Below, one piece after another: positions 1 through 8,107 of a stretch of DNA of 64,000 bases (its first letter is position 1; every line of letters starts with the position of its first letter). The DNA is from Brevibacterium sp. p3-SID960 (GTDB taxonomy: Bacteria > Actinomycetota > Actinomycetes > Actinomycetales > Brevibacteriaceae), in the NCBI RefSeq assembly GCF_025144725.1, contig NZ_JALXKS010000011.1, positions 6,175 through 70,174 of the forward strand, written 5' to 3'. The position numbers and the translations under genes were made by a program. The notes under the pieces were generated by a model that was not told where the DNA came from, did no database searches, and saw only the letters and a program-made list of their open reading frames with translations.

Positions 1-468
1 CTCGTGCTGGGCATCATCGTCGGGCTGCTCCCGGAGACCGCAGTGGTCGCGATCGTGCTGTTCATCGCCTTCTGGGCGCTTGTGCTCGGTCTCATGCAGG
101 TCTTCGGCGCATTTGCCTTCCGGCGCATGGGCGCGCCCAGCTGGTGGGTCATGCTCATCAGCGGCATCGCAGGCCTTGCGATCGGTCTTCTGCTCGTCAT
201 CAACCCCATCGCCGGCGCGGTCTCGCTGCTGTGGCTCATCGCCGCATTCCTCATACTCGCCGGCGTCATCGCGATCGTTCTCGGTGTGCGCATCGGCCGC
301 GCCACCCTGCCGACTGCTTCCGCCGGGTTCGGCCCGGCAGGCTTCGGTCCAGCTGGCTTCGGCCGCAGCGGAGGCTACGGTGCCAGCGGCCCAGTCGTGC
401 AGTCCGAAACCGTTGACCCCGATGACGAGGATCGCGAGGACCCCGGCACCCCGCCTCAGCTGAGGTGA
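1..468 (+). CDS. HdeD/DUF308-like membrane protein, 5' end cut off
   Basis: The reading frame is open from the first base of the window, so the true N-terminus probably lies upstream (a GTG at 4 is the first possible start inside). What remains is about 154 residues with three to four hydrophobic helices, including a TM hairpin around residues 5-35 and another pair at 45-95. The pattern of short helix pairs with Gly/Ala-rich packing and an R-R-M-G loop resembles the DUF308/HdeD family, whose E. coli member is linked to acid resistance; function in actinobacteria is unknown. The C-terminal tail is a Gly-Phe-Pro repeat (three copies of GFGPA-like units) followed by an acidic end. It converges on the symporter gene and shares a terminator with it. 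Confidence 0.6.
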   Translation, partial: LVLGIIVGLLPETAVVAIVLFIAFWALVLGLMQVFGAFAFRRMGAPSWWVMLISGIAGLAIGLLLVINPIAGAVSLLWLIAAFLILAGVIAIVLGVRIGRATLPTASAGFGPAGFGPAGFGRSGGYGASGPVVQSETVDPDDEDREDPGTPPQLR

Positions 469-510
469 CCCACCCCGGCTCCGGTGACCGGAGCCTCCGG
501 CACGGTCAGC

Positions 511-550
511 GCGAACGCCGCCGCAGAAAGATTCCTGCGGCGGCGTTCGC
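511..550. terminator. bidirectional stem-loop terminator
   Basis: A perfect 16-bp inverted repeat (arms 511-526 and 535-550) encloses an 8-base loop, aaagattc. It lies between the ends of two convergent genes (468 and 618), so it can serve both. No long T tract follows, which is usual for high-G+C actinobacterial terminators. Confidence 0.75.
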
Positions 551-617
551 CATCTCACGTCCGCGTGCTGCGATCCGCGCCCGAGGCGATGGACCCGGTT
601 CCCGCAGCCGGTCCGGT

Positions 618-2153
618 TCAGCCGGTGCGGCCGTTGCGGGAGTTGCGCACAGCCTCAGCAGCAGCATCGTCAGCGGCCTCCTGCTCGGCCACGATCTGCT
701 CGGCTGACTCGTCGGTGCCCTTGCGCGACTGGTGCATGAAGCGCTCGGTGCGCTCGGTGTCCGGCTTGGTCATGAGCGAGACGACGACGTAGAAGATGAA
801 GCTCAGGCCCAGGCCGATGAAGATCCGGGTCGGTCCGTCATTGGGCCAGAAGTACGGCAGCGGCAGGCCGAGCTCGACGAGGAACCCGTAGATCGTGAAG
901 CTCGACCCGGCGATGATGCCGGCCACCGCGCCCTTCTGCGTCGCCCGGCGCCAGAACATGCCCATGATCATCGGGAAGAACATGCTGGCTGCCAGGATCT
1001 CGCTGGCCAGGCCGAGGAGGATGAGCGCCTCCGGCAGCTGGATGGCGATGAGGAAGCCGAGCACCGAGGCGATGACCGTGCCGATCATTCCCACGCGCAC
1101 CTTCTGCTTGTCAGAGACCCGGTTGCGTTTGATCTTCGTGTACAGCTCGGTCATGTACAGCGAAGACAGGTTGAGCGTCGTACAGATCGTCGACATGATC
1201 GCTGCGGCGATGCCGATGAAGACGAGCACACCGAAGATCGGCCAGAAGCGCTCGCCGGCGAGGGTGGCAACGACGCCGTTCTCCGGAACTTCGGGGAACA
1301 CGCCGATCGAGGCGATGCCGGCGGCGACGACGAGGAAGTACAGCGGAATGAAGTACGACAGCGCGAAGCCGGCGGTCTTGCGCGCGTCACGCGGGGTGCG
1401 CCCGGCCTGCATGCGCTGCCAGGCCGCACCCTCGATGAGGAAGGCAAGCGCGAAGCTGACGACGAAGGCGATGTTCGGGGTGAAGCCGGCGAACAGGTTG
1501 AAGTAGTCATCAGGCCGTTCGGTCGTCGCACGCTCCATGACCGGGTCGATGCCGCCGGAGAGGATGAGCGCGCCGACGAGCGTGATGAACAGGCCGAGCA
1601 GCAGCAGCCCGAACTGGATCGTCTCGGTGAGCACGACGGCACGGAAGCCGCCGATGGTGGCGTAGAAGATCGCGACGACGATGCCGATGAGCACGGCGAG
1701 GACGAAGTTGATGCCGAAGAACGCGGCGAAGAACTTGCCCAGTGCGACCATCTGGGAGGCACCCCAGACGACCATGTAGATGCCCATGACGAGCGAGAGC
1801 AGAGTGCCGGTCAGCCGCCCGTAGCGCATGTTCATGACGCCGTCCTGGCTCAGCACACCGATGCGGCGGATGATCGGGCCGATGAAGATGAGGGCGACGA
1901 CTGCGATGACCGTCGGGCCGCCGAGCACCCACCAGGAGCCCATGCCTTGCGAATTGGCTTCATCGATGGAGATGAGCGCGGAGTTGCCGCCGTACCAGGA
2001 GGCGGCAAAAGCCATGGCGAGCATCCAGGCGGGCATAGTCCTTCCGCCGAGGAAGTAGTCCGTGCCGGAGTCGGCGCGCCGACGGTAGAACGACAAGGCG
2101 ATGAGCACGCCGAAATAGACGAGCAGTGCGAGGACGAACCAGATCGGATTCAT
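618..2153 (-). CDS. sodium:solute symporter (SSS family)
   Basis: A 511-residue protein with about 13 hydrophobic helices, starting with an extracellular-side N-terminus and the DYFLGGR motif near residue 35 that is typical of SSS transporters. A charged C-terminal tail (residues 465-511) follows the last helix. It starts 30 bp after the acyl-CoA dehydrogenase and has an AAAGGA ribosome site, so it is the last gene of a three-gene operon with a CoA-transferase and a dehydrogenase. That context suggests import of a carboxylic acid that is then activated to a CoA ester and oxidised, but the substrate cannot be read from the sequence. SSS proteins carry many substrates (sugars, proline, monocarboxylates, pantothenate). 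Confidence 0.85.
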   Translation of the reverse strand: MNPIWFVLALLVYFGVLIALSFYRRRADSGTDYFLGGRTMPAWMLAMAFAASWYGGNSALISIDEANSQGMGSWWVLGGPTVIAVVALIFIGPIIRRIGVLSQDGVMNMRYGRLTGTLLSLVMGIYMVVWGASQMVALGKFFAAFFGINFVLAVLIGIVVAIFYATIGGFRAVVLTETIQFGLLLLGLFITLVGALILSGGIDPVMERATTERPDDYFNLFAGFTPNIAFVVSFALAFLIEGAAWQRMQAGRTPRDARKTAGFALSYFIPLYFLVVAAGIASIGVFPEVPENGVVATLAGERFWPIFGVLVFIGIAAAIMSTICTTLNLSSLYMTELYTKIKRNRVSDKQKVRVGMIGTVIASVLGFLIAIQLPEALILLGLASEILAASMFFPMIMGMFWRRATQKGAVAGIIAGSSFTIYGFLVELGLPLPYFWPNDGPTRIFIGLGLSFIFYVVVSLMTKPDTERTERFMHQSRKGTDESAEQIVAEQEAADDAAAEAVRNSRNGRTG

Positions 2154-2182
2154 CAGTTGTTCCTTTCAGAGCCGGTGCCCGG

Positions 2183-3328
2183 CTACTTTGCCAGGGCCCG
2201 GAAGATGATCGTGCGCTGGATCTCCGAGGAGCCCTCGTAGATCCGGTAGATGCGCACGTCGCGCGCATAGCGCTCAAGCGGGAAGTCACGGATGAACCCG
2301 TAGCCTCCGTGGATCTGCAGCGCCTCATCGGTGATGAAGCCGGCAGCTTCGCTGGCGACGAGCTTCGCAGTGGCCGATTCCAAGGTGAAGTCCTCCCCGG
2401 AATCGCGCACCGCTGCGGCCTCCATCGTCAGCAGCCAGGCAGCACGGTACTTGGCGTGCATGTCGGCGAGCTTGAAGGCGATGCCCTGCAGCCGGTTGAT
2501 GGGCTTGCCGCCGATCTTCCGCTCCTTGGCCCAGGCGATCGCGGCATCCAGCGCCGCCCGGCTGATGCCCAAGCTCATGGCGGCGACTTCGATGCGGCCG
2601 CGATCGAGCACCCGCATCGCGGTGGCGAAACCCTGCCCTTCCTCGCCGAGGAGGGCCTCGGCGGGCAGTTCGGCGTCGATGACGAACTCGTAGATCGGGC
2701 TGCCGCGCAGGCCCATCGTCTTCTCCGGCGGGTTGAAGCTGATGGCGTCGCCGAGCTCACCGGGGCGGACGAGGAAGGCGGAGATGCCGCGGTGGGCGGC
2801 TTCCGGGTCGGTGATGGCGAAGACGACGATGAAGTCGGCGAAGCCGGCGTTGGTGATGAAGTGCTTGGTGCCCTTGAGCCGCCAGCCGGTCTCGGTGCGG
2901 ACGGCCCGGGTCGACATCTCCGCCGGGTTCGATCCGGCGCCCGGCTCGGTCAGTCCGAAGGCGCCGATGAGCTGGCCGTCGGCTGCTGCCGGGAGGATGT
3001 CCTGCCGCTGGGCGTCGGTACCGCCGAGCAGCACGGCGTCGGTGGCCAGATAGTGGGCGGTGATGATCGAGGCCGTCGATCCGCAGCCTTCGGCCACGGC
3101 TGCGACCATGTGGCTCATCGCCACAGACCCCACCCCGGGACCGCCGTACTCGGCGGGCAGGTTGAGTCCGAGCACTCCGACCTCGCCGAGGGTGGCGATG
3201 ACGTCGTCAGCGACGCGTTCGTTCGCATCCGCCTCGGCGGCCTGCGGGGCGAGCACGTCGCGCGAGACTGCGCGTACGGCGTCGATGAGCTCCTGTTCAT
3301 CAGCGGTGGGTTCGAGGTTCATCCTCAC
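2183..3328 (-). CDS. acyl-CoA dehydrogenase
   Basis: A 381-residue flavoprotein of the usual length. Visible family signatures are the FAD/substrate loop AFGLTEPGAGSN near residue 128, the KHFITNAG segment near 160, and the C-terminal YARDVRIYRIYEGSSEIQR block, in which the Glu of YEGSSEIQ is the expected catalytic base. The enzyme should introduce a 2,3-double bond into an acyl-CoA and pass electrons to ETF; acyl specificity is not visible. Its start overlaps the end of the upstream CoA-transferase gene by four bases (ATGA), which indicates translational coupling, and the symporter gene follows 30 bp later. The set looks like a small catabolic operon for an organic acid. Confidence 0.92.
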   Translation of the reverse strand: MRMNLEPTADEQELIDAVRAVSRDVLAPQAAEADANERVADDVIATLGEVGVLGLNLPAEYGGPGVGSVAMSHMVAAVAEGCGSTASIITAHYLATDAVLLGGTDAQRQDILPAAADGQLIGAFGLTEPGAGSNPAEMSTRAVRTETGWRLKGTKHFITNAGFADFIVVFAITDPEAAHRGISAFLVRPGELGDAISFNPPEKTMGLRGSPIYEFVIDAELPAEALLGEEGQGFATAMRVLDRGRIEVAAMSLGISRAALDAAIAWAKERKIGGKPINRLQGIAFKLADMHAKYRAAWLLTMEAAAVRDSGEDFTLESATAKLVASEAAGFITDEALQIHGGYGFIRDFPLERYARDVRIYRIYEGSSEIQRTIIFRALAK

Positions 3329-4482
3329 TCCTCGTCAATCGGGTTCGCGGCGGTCAGGGCGTCGTTGTGCTCGCCGAGCTGTGGGACCGGCAGGTCGCTT
3401 GCGGCTCTCGTTCCGTCGATGAGCAGCGGGTGGGCGATGAAGCCGTGCCCGAGGCGGGAGTCGCGGGCGTGCAGATCGCGTTCGACTCCCAGGTCGCTGG
3501 TGAGAGCGTCTGCCATGTTCCACACCGGGGAGGCCGGCACGCCGGCAGTGTCGAGCAGTGCGCACATCTGCTCGACCGTGCGCGAGGCGGAGACTCCCTC
3601 GATCTCGTTGCGCAGGGCTTCGTCGTTGTCGCTGCGGTCTGCGTCGGTGGCGAATCTTGGGTCGTCTGCGAGTTCGGGTTTGCCCAGTGCCTCAGCGAGT
3701 ACTGCGAAGAGCCGGTCGTTGGCCACTGCGATGACGAACAGGCCGTCGCTGGCCTGGTAGGTGTCGAACGGGGCGGAGACCGGATGCCGGTTGCCCACCC
3801 GGGTCGGGGCGGCACCGGTGGCAGCGTACATAGCGGAATTCGTCGGCTGCATTGCGAGCATGACGTCGAACATCGGGATGTCGATGTGGGCAGGAGCCCC
3901 GGTGCGCTCACGGCGCACGAGCGCTGCGGAGATTCCGAAAGCGGCGAAGACGCCGGCGGAGACATCGGCGATCGATTCGCCGACGCGGGTCGGCGGCCCG
4001 TCGGCGAAGCCGGTGGTGGCCATGAGCCCGGAGAGCGCCTGGATCACGGTGTCGTAGGCCGGACGCTTCGTCTGGCTGCCCGTCTGGCCGAACCCGGAGA
4101 TCGAGGCGTAGACGATATCGGGTTTGATCGCTGCGACGTCGTCGTAGGACAGGCCGAGCTTGGCGGCGACGCCGGGCCGGAAGTTCTCAACGACGACGTC
4201 ACAGGTCGTGATGAAGTCGCGCAGCCGTTCAAGGCTTTCGGGGTCTTTGAGGTCGGCTTCGATGCTGTGCTTGCCGTGATTGAGGCCGGAGAAATAGGTG
4301 CTCTGCGCGTCGATGAACGGTCCGAGATGCCGAGAGTCGTCACCACGGCCGGGCATTTCGATCTTGAACACCTCGGCGCCGTGGTCGGCGAGCATGCGGG
4401 TGCAGTACGGGCCTGCCAGCACGCGGGAGAAGTCGGCGATCCGAATGCCGTCGAGAAGCGGAGGTGATGCAGTCATAGGCAT
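3325..4482 (-). CDS. CaiB/BaiF-type (family III) CoA-transferase
   Basis: The frame encodes the family III fold, beginning with LLDGIRIADFSRVLAGPYC and containing the conserved KRPAYDTVIQALSGL segment, whose Asp is the expected acyl-anhydride nucleophile. Such enzymes move CoA between a donor acyl-CoA and a free carboxylate. The open frame extends upstream to 4566, but that extension (a Cys/His-rich stretch) is unlike the family, so I place the start at ATG 4482, with ATG 4476 an equal alternative; neither has a strong ribosome site. It is the first gene of the operon with the acyl-CoA dehydrogenase and the SSS transporter. About 385 residues is normal for the family. Confidence 0.88.
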   Translation of the reverse strand: MPMTASPPLLDGIRIADFSRVLAGPYCTRMLADHGAEVFKIEMPGRGDDSRHLGPFIDAQSTYFSGLNHGKHSIEADLKDPESLERLRDFITTCDVVVENFRPGVAAKLGLSYDDVAAIKPDIVYASISGFGQTGSQTKRPAYDTVIQALSGLMATTGFADGPPTRVGESIADVSAGVFAAFGISAALVRRERTGAPAHIDIPMFDVMLAMQPTNSAMYAATGAAPTRVGNRHPVSAPFDTYQASDGLFVIAVANDRLFAVLAEALGKPELADDPRFATDADRSDNDEALRNEIEGVSASRTVEQMCALLDTAGVPASPVWNMADALTSDLGVERDLHARDSRLGHGFIAHPLLIDGTRAASDLPVPQLGEHNDALTAANPIDEE

Positions 4483-4779
4483 ATGCTGACCGCTGCACAC
4501 AAAGCCTGGGAAGACATGGCCAGGGTGAATAGTCCAGCATGTCGGACAGACAGTGGTCGGCACCACATCTGCGACTCAAGCCCCACGGACCTCGCCGGCA
4601 AAACCCCTGAGCTGCGACAGGCCACCCGCCGCAAGGCTGCCCGCCGCGGGCAGAGCCGCCGACGGGAACAGCGAGGTGCCGCCGCAGACAGAGATGCACC
4701 AGGGAAACCCATACCGGAGTAGTGAAACGTATGGGCTTCCCTGGTGCGGCAACCTCACTCCACAACCTACTCTAGCATT
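4483..4779. other. intergenic region between divergent genes
   Basis: This stretch separates the leftward CoA-transferase from the rightward reductase. It contains the 19-bp inverted repeat at 4696-4747 (listed separately) and a G/C-rich part with the words gctgcgacaggcc (4612-4624), which recurs near 5972. No convincing coding frame is seen; frames that cross it have atypical composition and overlap the CoA-transferase start. Confidence 0.4.
4696..4747. repeat. 19-bp inverted repeat with 14-base loop
   Basis: Arms 4696-4714 and 4729-4747 are complementary at 18 of 19 positions (core CCAGGGAAnCCCATAC / GTATGGGnTTCCCTGG). No T tract follows, and the flanking genes point away from it, so it is not an obvious terminator. 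It could be a transcription-factor site, a hairpin in a 5' leader, or a leftover of a small mobile element. Confidence 0.6.
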
Positions 4780-4798
4780 TAAGGTTAGGCTCACCTAT
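4780..4798. promoter_or_regulatory. DtxR/IdeR-type iron box
   Basis: The 19-mer TAAGGTTAGGCTCACCTAT matches the well-known DtxR/IdeR consensus TTAGGTTAGGCTAACCTAA at 16 of 19 positions. A strong ribosome-site word, AGGAGG, occurs seven bases later (4805-4810), but no start codon lies at a usable distance behind it. The nearest gene starts at 4875 and appears to have its own -10 box (TAGAGT, 4863-4868). Confidence 0.6.
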
Positions 4799-4874
4799 AG
4801 CTCTAGGAGGAAAAGGTCGAAACGTCAGTCACGATATGATTTAACTTTCAATTATGTAGTGGTAGAGTGGGCAT

Positions 4875-5942
4875 ATGTCTGAGAACCCCACCCCCCGCGA
4901 TCACGGCGCCGCCCAGCCCGACGAGAACCCCGAGCACTCACATCCCGGCGTCTATGTCTCCAAGGGCAAGGCATTCACCCGGGACATGAACTACATCGAC
5001 GACCGCATTGTCGCGGACCCGCAGACGGCTGAGAAGTCCCACCCCGATCAGCAGCTGTGGCCCGTTGAAGCCGGCCGCTACCGGCTCGCGGCCGCCCGGG
5101 CCTGCCCGTGGGCCAACCGCACGCTCATCGTCCGGCGACTGCTCGGCCTCGAGGACGCCCTCTCGCTCGCCTTGGCAGGGCCGACCCATGACGAGCGGTC
5201 GTGGACCTTCGACCTTGACCCCGGCGGAGTGGATCCGGTGCTCGGCATCGAACGCCTCCAGCAGGCCTACTTCGCCCGCTACCCGGACTACCCGCGCGGC
5301 ATCACGGTGCCGGCGATCGTTGAGATCGACAGCGGCCAAGTCGTGACCAACGACTTCAACCAGATGACCCTCGACTTCTCGACCGAGTGGACCGCCCACC
5401 ACCGCGACGGCGCCCCTGATTTGTACCCGGAGGCGCAGCGGGAGGAGATGGACGAGCTCATGCGCTGGGTGTTCACCGAGGTCAACAACGGCGTCTACCA
5501 ATGCGGGTTCGCAGGTTCTCAGGAAGCCTATGACGAGGCCTTCGAGCGGCTGTTCTCCGCACTCGACACGCTTGAAGCCCGCCTGCAGGACCAGCGGTTC
5601 CTCATGGGCGCTGCGATCACCGAGGCCGATGTCCGCCTGTTCACCACGCTCGCCCGCTTCGACGTCGTGTACTACTCCCACTTCAAGTGCAACCGCCAGC
5701 AGCTGCGCGACTTTCCGAACCTGTGGGCCTACGCCCGCGACCTGTTCCAGATGCCCGGCTTCGGCGACACAGTCGACTTCCAGCAGATCAAGGACCACTA
5801 CTACATCGTCCAGACGTCGGTGAACCCGACCGGCATCGTCCCGCTCGGCCCCGACACCTCCGGCTGGCACACCGCCCACGGCCGCGAGTCGCTCAGCGAC
5901 CGCCCGTGGGGTGAGGGCACCGCTCCCGAACCGGTCAGCTGA
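4875..5942 (+). CDS. glutathionyl/mycothiolyl-hydroquinone reductase-like protein (GST Xi family)
   Basis: A 355-residue protein with a thioredoxin-fold N-terminal half carrying the active-site motif ACPWANR (Cys near residue 76) and an all-helical C-terminal GST domain with the QCGFA and SHFKCNR segments typical of the ECM4/YqjG family. These enzymes reduce S-thiol conjugates of hydroquinones. Actinobacteria generally use mycothiol rather than glutathione, so the physiological thiol here may be mycothiol (inference). The ATG lies six bases after TAGAGT with no good ribosome site, consistent with a leaderless mRNA. A DtxR-like iron box lies about 80 bp upstream. It converges on the paa genes. 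Confidence 0.85.
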   Translation: MSENPTPRDHGAAQPDENPEHSHPGVYVSKGKAFTRDMNYIDDRIVADPQTAEKSHPDQQLWPVEAGRYRLAAARACPWANRTLIVRRLLGLEDALSLALAGPTHDERSWTFDLDPGGVDPVLGIERLQQAYFARYPDYPRGITVPAIVEIDSGQVVTNDFNQMTLDFSTEWTAHHRDGAPDLYPEAQREEMDELMRWVFTEVNNGVYQCGFAGSQEAYDEAFERLFSALDTLEARLQDQRFLMGAAITEADVRLFTTLARFDVVYYSHFKCNRQQLRDFPNLWAYARDLFQMPGFGDTVDFQQIKDHYYIVQTSVNPTGIVPLGPDTSGWHTAHGRESLSDRPWGEGTAPEPVS

Positions 5943-5985
5943 AACCGTCCCTCAGCTCTGACAGGCCTTGGGCTGCGACAGGCCC

Positions 5986-6037
5986 TGAGCTGGGGCGAGC
6001 CCTCAGCTCACGCAGCCGCTGAGCTGAGCCGCTCAGC
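5986..6037. terminator. double stem-loop between convergent genes
   Basis: Two hairpins follow the reductase gene: TGAGCTGGGGC/GCCCTCAGCTCA (5986-6010, 2-base loop, one bulge) and GCTGAGC/GCTCAGC (6018-6037, 6-base loop). The second runs into the end of the leftward gene at 6033. The stretch is made of repeated CTGAGC and GACAGGCC words, so pairing alternatives exist. Confidence 0.5.
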
Positions 6038-6851
6038 CGAATGTCGGCTTGCGGCGCTCCTGGAAGGCGGTGAATCCCTCGCGGTAGTCATCGCTGGTCC
6101 GTGCGCGCTCCTGCATGAACGCCTCGGTCTCCCACACCTGGCCCAGCCGGGTGCGCTCCTCGGAGACGTTCTGGGTGAAATGCTTCTCCATCCGGAACGT
6201 CTCAGCAGGACCTGCCGCCATCTTCACCGCCTTCTCGCGGGCGAAGTCGAGCAGCTCACCGGCCGGGACCGCACGTGAGACGACCCCGGTGGCCGCCGCC
6301 TCGGTCCCGGTCATGAAGTCGCCGGTGAAGATGAGGTCCATGGTGCGGTGATAGCCGAGCCGGTCGACGAACACGGCGTGGGCGCCGGAGTCGAGGATCG
6401 CGCCGATCGCGGCGAACGGCGAACCGAACTTCGCATCCTCAGCCGCGTAGATGACATCGGCGGCTGCCGCCAGCCCGTAGCCCAGGCCCAGCGCTGCACC
6501 CTGCACGACGGCGATGACGGGGACCTCCAGGGACCGGATGGTCTCGAAGACCGGCCAGAAGTCACTGTTGAGGAACTCATAGGCGTCATCGGTCTCAACG
6601 TCGACGCCTGCGATGTCGCGGCCTGAGCAGAACACCGTGCCCTCCCCGCGCAGGATGAGCGCGCGCACGGCCCCTTCGTAGATGAACGGCAGCAGCGCCT
6701 CGACGTGGTCGAGCAGCGCATCGAGTGCATCGGCATCAAGCGCGTTGCGCGAGGCAGCGCCGTCGAGGACGATCTCGGCGACCGGCCCGGCCTCGACCGG
6801 TGCGCGCGTGGCATCGTCGGGGCTGTAGTGGGTGGAGGTGATGGTGGTCAT
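6033..6851 (-). CDS. paaG: crotonase, probably PaaG-type ring-epoxide isomerase
   Basis: A 272-residue crotonase-fold protein. The oxyanion-hole segments are CSGRDIAG (near residue 75) and GAALGLGYG (near 122). Where classical enoyl-CoA hydratases carry a Glu, this protein has AAIGAILDSGA, with an Asp at the position that matches the catalytic Asp of E. coli PaaG (LGLIPDCGG), and the end (DYREGFTAFQERRKP) also resembles PaaG. In the pathway PaaG converts ring-1,2-epoxyphenylacetyl-CoA to oxepin-CoA. The gene is the last of the leftward paaABCDE run, 47 bp after paaE, with an AAAGGA ribosome site. PaaF-type hydratase activity is the alternative. Confidence 0.65.
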   Translation of the reverse strand: MTTITSTHYSPDDATRAPVEAGPVAEIVLDGAASRNALDADALDALLDHVEALLPFIYEGAVRALILRGEGTVFCSGRDIAGVDVETDDAYEFLNSDFWPVFETIRSLEVPVIAVVQGAALGLGYGLAAAADVIYAAEDAKFGSPFAAIGAILDSGAHAVFVDRLGYHRTMDLIFTGDFMTGTEAAATGVVSRAVPAGELLDFAREKAVKMAAGPAETFRMEKHFTQNVSEERTRLGQVWETEAFMQERARTSDDYREGFTAFQERRKPTFG

Positions 6852-6898
6852 GGGGTCCTTTCGAGAAAGCTGGGCTGCTGCCCGGAAAGCCTGGCCTG

Positions 6899-8107
6899 CT
6901 ACTGGTCGTAGTCGACTTCGACGCTGTCGCTGGTGGGCACGGACTGGCAGGTGAGGACGTAACCGGCGTCGAGCTCATCGGGTTCGAGCGCGTAGTTATC
7001 AGCCATGTCGACGGTCCCGGTGATGAGCTTGGCCTTGCACGTGCCGCACACCCCGCCGGCGCACGCATACGGCACGTCGGGCCGGGTGGTGAGTGCGGTC
7101 GAGAGGATGGTGTCGGGGCTGTCCTGCGGGGTGGTGGCGTTGCCGGTGCGGCCGTCGAGGGTGAAGGTCACGGTACGCACCGGTCCCGAGGCGGTGGTCG
7201 CCTGACGCGGCCCGCGCGGACCTGAGCGGCCCTCGCCCTCCTTGCCGGTGGTGAAGAGCTCGAAGTGGATCCGTGAGCGGTCGACGTCGTGGGCGTCGAG
7301 GGTGGTCCGGGCCATCTCGACCAGCGGCAGGGGGCCGCAGAGAAACCATTCGTCGACGGTTTCGGGCGGGATGACGAGTTCGAGCAGCCGCTTGAGCTTG
7401 TCCTCGTCGATGCGCCCGGAGTACAGCTCGGCGTTGCGGCCTTCGCCGGAGAGGAAGTGGTGGACGTCGAAGCGGCCCATGTGGGCGTCTTTGAGGTCGG
7501 CGAGGTCTTCTAGGAACATGACGTCGGTGCTCGTGCGGTTGCCGTAGATGAGCGTGAAGTGCACTCCCGGGTGGGTGCGCAGCACCGAGGCGGCCAGCGA
7601 CATCACCGGAGTGATGCCGGAGCCTGCGGCGATCGAGACGATCCGGCCGGTGTCGGTCTTCGTCAGCCGGGAGGTGAAGCTGCCCTGCGGGTTCATCACC
7701 GCGATCGTGTCGCCGATGGACAGGTCGTTGCGCACGTGGGTGGAGAACAGGCCGTCGGCGACTTCCTTGACGCCGATGCGCAGGGTCTTGCCGTCCGGGG
7801 GTGCGCACAGCGAGTAGCTGCGGCGGATCTCGGTGCCGTCGATGGTGGTGCGCAGGGCGATGTGCTGGCCGGGGATGTAGGAGAACTCCTCAGAGAGCTC
7901 CTCGGGCACCGCGAAGCTGACTTCGACGGCGGTGGCGGTGAGTTCGCGGATCCCGCTGACTTCGAGGTCGTGGAAGCGCAGCCGCTGCCGAGGCGGGGCC
8001 GCGGTCTGCGGGGCCGGTGCGGTGGTGGTCTTGGCCGGGCCGGGGTTCTCAGCCGGGCTGGGATTCTCGGCCGGGCTGGTGTTCTCGGTGTCAGAGGTTG
8101 CGGTCAT
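6899..8107 (-). CDS. paaE: phenylacetyl-CoA epoxidase reductase subunit PaaE
   Basis: A 402-residue reductase: after a low-complexity Pro/Ala/Glu N-terminal tail (about residues 1-40) comes an FAD domain with RRSYSLCAPP, an NAD-binding domain beginning near AAGSGITPVMS, and a C-terminal plant-type [2Fe-2S] ferredoxin domain with CAGGVCGTCKAKL and a later Cys (LTCQS). It feeds electrons from NAD(P)H to the di-iron PaaAC core. The N-terminal tail is encoded by three 18-bp repeats (8035-8088). Its ATG overlaps the paaD stop (TGATG), so translation is coupled. The family is usually about 350-360 residues; the extra length is the tail. Confidence 0.93.
   Translation of the reverse strand: MTATSDTENTSPAENPSPAENPGPAKTTTAPAPQTAAPPRQRLRFHDLEVSGIRELTATAVEVSFAVPEELSEEFSYIPGQHIALRTTIDGTEIRRSYSLCAPPDGKTLRIGVKEVADGLFSTHVRNDLSIGDTIAVMNPQGSFTSRLTKTDTGRIVSIAAGSGITPVMSLAASVLRTHPGVHFTLIYGNRTSTDVMFLEDLADLKDAHMGRFDVHHFLSGEGRNAELYSGRIDEDKLKRLLELVIPPETVDEWFLCGPLPLVEMARTTLDAHDVDRSRIHFELFTTGKEGEGRSGPRGPRQATTASGPVRTVTFTLDGRTGNATTPQDSPDTILSTALTTRPDVPYACAGGVCGTCKAKLITGTVDMADNYALEPDELDAGYVLTCQSVPTSDSVEVDYDQ
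8035..8088. repeat. three 18-bp tandem repeats coding the PaaE N-terminal tail
   Basis: Units 8035-8052, 8053-8070 and 8071-8088 share the pattern ccgggctggnnttctcgg on the plus strand. They encode repeated NPSPAE-like hexapeptides in the disordered tail of PaaE. Copy number may vary between strains by slippage. Confidence 0.7.

Noticed and set aside
732..2240. A 502-codon plus-strand open frame over the symporter gene
   Set aside because: It is the antisense of a clear transporter gene; its Asp/Glu/His-rich composition is the expected mirror of hydrophobic high-G+C codons.
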